NCBI GenBank assembly: GCA_963556695.1
Contig: CAUWAG010000008.1
Coordinates: 496,001-560,000 of the forward strand
Length of the DNA: 64,000 nt
Direction of reading: 5' to 3'
From: Anthostomella pinea
Lineage: Eukaryota; Ascomycota; Sordariomycetes; Xylariales; Xylariaceae
The position numbers and the translations under genes are program-made. The notes beneath the pieces were generated by a model. It did not search any database and was not told the DNA's origin. It saw only the letters and a program-made list of their open reading frames with translations. Below are positions 59,275-64,000 of this stretch, piece by piece; the first letter of the stretch is position 1, and each line of letters opens with the position of its first letter.

Positions 59275-60627
59275 ATGGCGGATGTCATCGGCGTCATCAG
59301 CGGCATAGTTTCACCGGTGAAGGTGACCAAAGAACTTGTCCTGCTGTGCTACAAATACATCGGTTCTGTGCGCGACGCGCCAGCTGATCTCCGTCGTATC
59401 GGGAACCAAGTCTCAGTCTTCCTGACTGAAGTACAATCACTGGAGTGCTACATCACAACCCATCCTGAGGACACCGATACCATTCAGACTTTGGCGAAGC
59501 CAGATGGGGTCCTCATTGAATCACGCAGCACCATCGAGGAACTGATGAGTCTCCTCGGTCCAAGAATGACTGCTGTAGAGTCGAGCGCGTCGCCTCGAGG
59601 TCTACGGGCCACAATGTCCCGACTCACTCTGGACGACTTGAACTGGCCAAGAAAGGAACGCAAAGTCAGAAAGATCCTTTCCGACTTGGAGTCATTCAAG
59701 AACACCACCACTCTGGCATTGACCAACGGGCTTGCGTATGTCACAGAACCCCAACATTCCCTCTATCTTTTGTCCCGTACTAGTACTAACTTGGCTCTAG
59801 GAGAGATATCCAGGTGGTAAAGGTCGGCGTGCGCGACCTCCAGGCAGGAATGCAGGCTGTTAATGCAGCGCTTGACTAGTATCACTCCACGAGCACGGTA
59901 GCCAATTACTGACGTAGTGTAGGTATGGACCAGCGGGCCATCTTGAAATTCCTATGTCCTTCGGGCGACGGCATGCGAGATCTACATGCCGAGAAGAAAG
60001 CCCTCCAGGAGCCGAGCACATGCCAGGTATGCAATATCTTGAGTTATTTCCCACCCCTTTTCTCCTATCCAGGGATTTTGTCTTTTCGTCAATGGGAGTT
60101 ATACGACCTCGAGACGGCTTGAAGTCCCCAATATTTGCCACTGTACCCTTGAAATGCGAATACTAACTCAGTACTTTGCAGTGGATAACCCGCTTTCGGG
60201 TTTGGCTAACATGGCTTGACCCAAGCGGCATCCCTGGCGGCCTCGGAAGGTTTATCTGGGTCTTTGGAATCCCTGGCGCTGGGAAAACCGTCTTGGCCTC
60301 GTATCTGATCGAAAGCACTGCCGAACACTGCGCATCCTGTGGCTTTGCTTACTATTATTGCCTCCACTCCAGAGTGTGAGATGAGACTGTCCCGTTCCTC
60401 AAGTGGACCGTGAGCCAGCTATGCAAGCAAGCAGGCCGTCTCGTACCTACAAAACTTCATGAGGCGTACCAATCAGATCGCGCGCTTTCGGTCAAAGACC
60501 TCCTCGACTGCTTGGAATAAATCTCACACCAGTTCACTCGCGTCTACATCATTGTCGATGCCGTTGATGAGAGCAAGCCCCGAGACTCTTTGATCAAGGT
60601 TCTGTGTGATCTCGGAACTGCCGAACG

Positions 60628-60642
60628 CTTCTGCAACGTATC
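60628..60642. repeat. Target-site duplication, left copy
   Basis: CTTCTGCAACGTATC, repeated exactly at 61205-61219. It lies in NACHT coding sequence (residues F-C-N-V). Confidence 0.95.
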
Positions 60643-61204
60643 TGTTTGTTTGTTTGTTTTGTATTTAACGTGGGGGGTAGCTCCTCAGTAGTGCAAACCA
60701 CGCCTCCCAGAGCCATTGCATCGCAAGGTTGTAGAGGTGTCAAATTAGATACATTCAGATCCGCGCACGAGCCTATCCTCGCTGTAGCGGTACCAATCTG
60801 GAGTGTTCAGATGGTTTTAGTCAATATCCAAGCACGATTCCGTCAGAAAAACCTCCTGCCTAGTGACAAAGCGACCCAGTGAACCTCAGTTCTCTGGTGT
60901 ACATATCGTTCCAGTAGCCGTTCGATATATGTCGCATTGGTGGGTGGAGGAGTAGGTGTTTGTTATCTGCTGGCGAGGGAAACCACAAGGGGGAAAACCT
61001 CGCAGGAGTGGGTATTATGGAGACAAGCTGCTTGGCTATCAGGCTCTGCGATAATGGGGCCTCTCCACTGTCATGTGCTGGTTGTCGACTCGCACAAGCC
61101 GGGTCAGAAAGGGGGCCATAGCAGGATTCGAACCCACTTGTTCTCGTCGCCCACCGCACAAACGAGAACACAACCAGGCGCATTTGACCATTGCGCCATA
61201 CGGC
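60643..61204 (-). mobile_element. tRNA-derived SINE-like insertion
   Basis: A 562-bp insertion in the NACHT domain with the structure of a tRNA-derived SINE on the minus strand. The head (61204 to about 61114) has an A box TGGCGCAATGG at 61198-61188 and a B box GGTTCGAATCC at 61134-61124. A 7-bp acceptor-like stem pairs GGCCGTA with TATGGCC (one G-T pair; the first G comes from the duplication). The internal part is unusual for a tRNA, with an 8-bp GTTCTCGT/ACGAGAAC hairpin, so I cannot assign an amino acid. The far end is a (CAAA)n-type tail, TGTTTGTTTGTTTTG on the plus strand at 60643. A perfect 15-bp direct repeat flanks it. No protein is encoded; movement would need a partner LINE in trans. 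Confidence 0.8.
61114..61204 (-). ncRNA. tRNA-like head of the SINE
   Basis: Carries the pol III A and B boxes and an acceptor-like stem. The D stem pairs GCGC with GCGC, and a T arm of five pairs is possible around TTCGAAT. The anticodon region does not fold normally, so this is a SINE promoter and not a working tRNA gene. Confidence 0.65.
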
Positions 61205-61219
61205 CTTCTGCAACGTATC
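61205..61219. repeat. Target-site duplication, right copy
   Basis: Second copy of the 15-bp duplication, identical to 60628-60642. The host coding frame resumes directly after it. Confidence 0.95.
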
Positions 61220-63098
61220 GTTGCTCTTCACCAGCCGTCATGAAAATGACATCGCGGCAGCCATTCGCGGGGTCGGGAACTCGTGTGAACAGATATCCAT
61301 GTCGAACAAGAGTGTTCGGGAGGACATCAAGTCTTTCGTGCACGGTGAGATCAGCAGGGTCCGGATGTGGCAGAACAAGGACGCCGATTTTCTCGCCGAG
61401 GTGGAGGACAAGCTTGTACAAGAGGCGCGCGGCATGTAAGTGCTCAGACAACATCGTCTACCTATTGTGTGCCAACTCGATGTCCTCAAACGCATTAGAG
61501 AGAACGAGAACATTCGGACAGCTCTCAAATCTCTGCCGCCGGACATTTTCGCTACTTACGAGCGTATCCTGACCGACATTCCCGAAAGAGACCAAGAGTT
61601 CGCTCGAACGGCGTTAGCATTGATCTGTAGCAATACTGCGGAAATCCTCGTGTCATCAGGGCTCTACAATGTCCCTTATGGTGACATATCTGCCTACACT
61701 GTCGAGACGCTTCGAGATATATGCGGTTGCTTGATCACGCTGTCGGAGCGACGAAACGCACACCCGTCATGCTTCACTCGCGACCACGAGACCAGATTCC
61801 ACCAAGTCAAATTGGCTCATTACACAGTGAAGGAATATCTATTCGATCCCACTACGGCCCAGGGGCCGGCTAAATTCTTTGCCTTGTCACAGGACATTGT
61901 CCGCAACATTGACTTGACGGTCATCTTCAACGGCCTCGGTCACTTGGAACTGTTCCGCCGGGACGGTGGCAAGTGCCTAGTCAGCCGCTACGGAGAGTAC
62001 TGCTTGAAGATGACGGAGAATGCAGTGATGACCCGACGTACTCATATTATTCGCAACGAGGAACTGCGCAAGGTGGTTCTGAAGTCATTGGCTCCTGACT
62101 CCCCGCACCTGGCCCATCTGCGACAGCAGCAGAGGGGAATCACAACGGCCTTGAAGAACAAATTTCCGCAGTGGAACAAGCTCCTTTCGTGGTAATTCTT
62201 GCCGAAATCAAAGGAGACTGGCGTCCTGGCCAATCTTGCTCTTCTGAACCGGCTTGGTCTGGCAGAGAAGTATACTGAGACTTCTGCATTCAAGGAGCTG
62301 CGACGGACCGAGACGACCAGAATCTGGACACAGGATTTCAAGCTGAAGGGCAAAAATGCGGAGACTCTTCTAGGTTTCTGCGTGCGTCGACGACAGCAAA
62401 AGTCTCTGCAGCTCTTCATTCGTGGTGGAGCCACCTTCAACCGTGAGAACGAGATTCTACACCTTGCAATGCACATGCTCTACGAAAACGATACCAACGG
62501 AAGCAGGACTCACCAGCTCCTGAAGGATCTACTCGGGGCCTGCGCCAACCCCAACCCCAAGCCACGCACGGTCAATGGACGACCATCACCTCCTGAGAAG
62601 TCCCGAGGTGGTATCACTGGGTTTGGCTTCACGCCGCTGCAGATTGCCGTCAGCAACCTTGAGGAGGACTGGGTTGAGACCCTTCTAGAAGAAGGTGCAG
62701 ACGCTAATGGAACGGGCATGCCGAAGGGGGCGTTACCTTCTGGTTGGGATGAAGACGCAAAACCTGAGAAAGACCTCCCAAAACTCCGCAAAATGAGCCT
62801 GCTGACGCCCCTGGAGATATGCGCCACAACTGTCCCTCCTTGGGGTGACGGAGGTGACCTGGTGAATATTACCAGACGTGACATCGAGAAGCTTCTGAAG
62901 CGGTATGGAGCCAGGGATGCTGCCGAAGTAGAGGAAGAGAACGACCAGTCTGTTGTTGACAAGATGGTCGTTGACCTGATTGATGACGTCGACGAGACAC
63001 CTGCCCAGGAGAGCCCCAGCACGAGCTCGATGGCTACGCAGGTGGCGAGTCCCCGGACCTGGAGAAACGATTATGAGACTGAGGATTACAACATGTAG

Positions 63099-64000
63099 GT
63101 TCCTTAGAGAGGAGCCGTCCACCCAAAAGGCGTCGTGGGATATGTTCCGTTACCCCTGACCTTTCAGTTGGGAAGCGCAGGGAGTTCGTTCCTCGTTATA
63201 GAGGTTTCCGCCACGAGATGACTGTCGACATTGCTTCCCACTTAGGTAGATTGATGGTACCATCCCTAGGTAGATTGATGGTAGTATGAATATACTTGAT
63301 TGAGCATACGTCAGAGGCCCGTAAACTGTGTCGTCTTATGGTTCAAATTGAACGCGCACTGCTTGCCCAACTCGCCAAACATGTCCCCGTTTGTCTGCCA
63401 GAGCTTGTAGTGAATTGCAATTGGAGCAATGCATTGTCCACCCCGAATGGATATGCCTTGACTTTCCATCCACGCGGCTCTAGTCATACGCGCCGAGGAT
63501 CTTCCGTACCTGTCAATGTTCCACCTACATTTCCTGTGTAGCAAAACCCATGAAGCCGCAGCGTAACATCTGATACAGATTCATCGGTGAAATTCCCGTC
63601 TCATAGACAGTCCGACGTCAATCTTGACAATTGAGCCAATCTATAACCACAGCTACGAGCATATTTATCGCTTGCCCGTTTCTATACGTAGCTGGTCATA
63701 CTATCCCACCATAGACCCCTTCTCCTTTTCGGTTTGGCTACAACAGCAGCCACGATCTCACTGTATCATAACCCAGCCAGTGACTCACTACTACTATACT
63801 CATACCCAACCAAAGAGGTCGGCATATTATCTTTCGGGTCTCTCATTGCTCTTCGCGGAACACGTGGAAGGGGCCACTGAAGCAGCATCTTCGCCGGCGC
63901 CCTCTCCGCGCTATCTTCCGTGTCCTCTTCAGTTCAGTGCCCCCTTCCACGCCCACATCCGCAACCCACCCGGTGACGGCAGCCTGAAGTCTTTCAGTTC
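63099..64000. other. Intergenic region at window end
   Basis: A direct repeat of an 18-base stretch (CTAGGTAGATTGATGGTA-like) lies at about 63243-63284. No gene is supported; a gene could start beyond the edge. Confidence 0.45.

Larger units (their letters stand above)
59275..63098 (+). pseudogene. NLR-like NACHT gene, inactivated
   Basis: Fungal STAND/NLR-type gene of the kind tied to nonself recognition and cell death, here broken. The N-terminus (MADVIGVISGIVSPVKVTKE) resembles the Helo-like N-terminal domain of fungal NLRs. The NACHT region has Walker A in FGIPGAGKT (about 60264-60290), Walker B-like VYIIVDAVDES (60541-60573) and sensor LLFTSRHEND, split by an insertion. The middle has the winged-helix-like LPPDIFATYERIL and ARTALALICSN; the C-terminal part has weak ankyrin-like units GFTPLQIAVSNLEEDWVETL and TPLEICATT. 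Lesions: TGA at 60377, TAA at 60518, insertion at 60643-61204, TAA at 61437 and TAA at 62193, plus a doubtful TAG near 59877. The frame is otherwise continuous from 60182 to 63098 once the insertion and one repeat copy are discounted. Exon limits before 60182 are approximate. Confidence 0.85.

Noticed and set aside
61114..61204. A functional tRNA gene
   Set aside because: A and B boxes and acceptor pairing are present, but the anticodon arm does not fold into a 5-bp stem with a 7-base loop, even allowing an intron. Position at the end of a flanked insertion fits a SINE head better.

Overview
The window is nuclear DNA of a filamentous ascomycete (Pezizomycotina). Genes carry short GT-AG introns of about 50-110 nt, often with CTAAC/CTGAC-like branch sites a few bases before the acceptor. 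The families are typically fungal: two Zn(II)2Cys6 regulators, a large NAD-glutamate dehydrogenase, a GPI-anchored Ser/Thr-rich wall protein and a NACHT NLR-like gene. There are no operons, and neighbouring genes are functionally unrelated, so this is ordinary chromosomal order and not a biosynthetic cluster. I cannot name the species. Exon limits were read by hand from splice motifs, frame continuity and family expectations.

Layout. 0-5.4 kb: Zn2Cys6 regulator, proteasome subunit alpha4 (PRE6) with a 7-nt microexon, and a HOT13-like CHY zinc-finger gene with a 5-nt first exon. 5.4-11.3 kb: gene-poor, with minisatellites, a poorly resolved orphan gene and a candidate 42-residue basic peptide gene. 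11.4-12.9 kb: kynureninase. 12.9-18 kb: about 5 kb without a convincing gene. 18-29.6 kb: NAD-glutamate dehydrogenase (GDH2), secreted GH78 alpha-L-rhamnosidase, mitochondrial processing peptidase alpha (MAS2) and a fungal orphan. 30.2-35.4 kb: a long orphan gene with an apparent 8-bp-duplication frameshift, then a secreted alpha/beta hydrolase. 35.4-39.3 kb: repeat-rich, with a diverged 200-bp direct repeat, a 155-176-bp tandem array and an orphan gene between them. 39.3-50.6 kb: second Zn2Cys6 regulator, DMA1-like FHA-RING ubiquitin ligase, OAC1-like mitochondrial carrier, tRNA 2-thiolation protein NCS2/CTU2 and an APH-family phosphotransferase. 52.5-58.1 kb: GPI-anchored wall protein, a small ORF, a small secreted cysteine-rich protein and a PEX11-family peroxin. 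59.2-63.1 kb: a broken NLR-like NACHT gene.

The clearest unusual event is in that last gene. A 562-bp element, flanked by a perfect 15-bp target-site duplication, sits inside the NACHT domain. It has a tRNA-like head with A and B boxes at one end and a (CAAA)n tail at the other, which is the structure of a tRNA-derived SINE. Removing the element plus one repeat copy restores the reading frame. The same gene also has several in-frame stops, most explainable as C-to-T changes. Other points of interest are the small secreted cysteine-rich protein, the 42-residue peptide gene, the microexons and the transition-biased repeat pair. I saw no CRISPR array, prokaryotic feature, rRNA or intact canonical tRNA gene.
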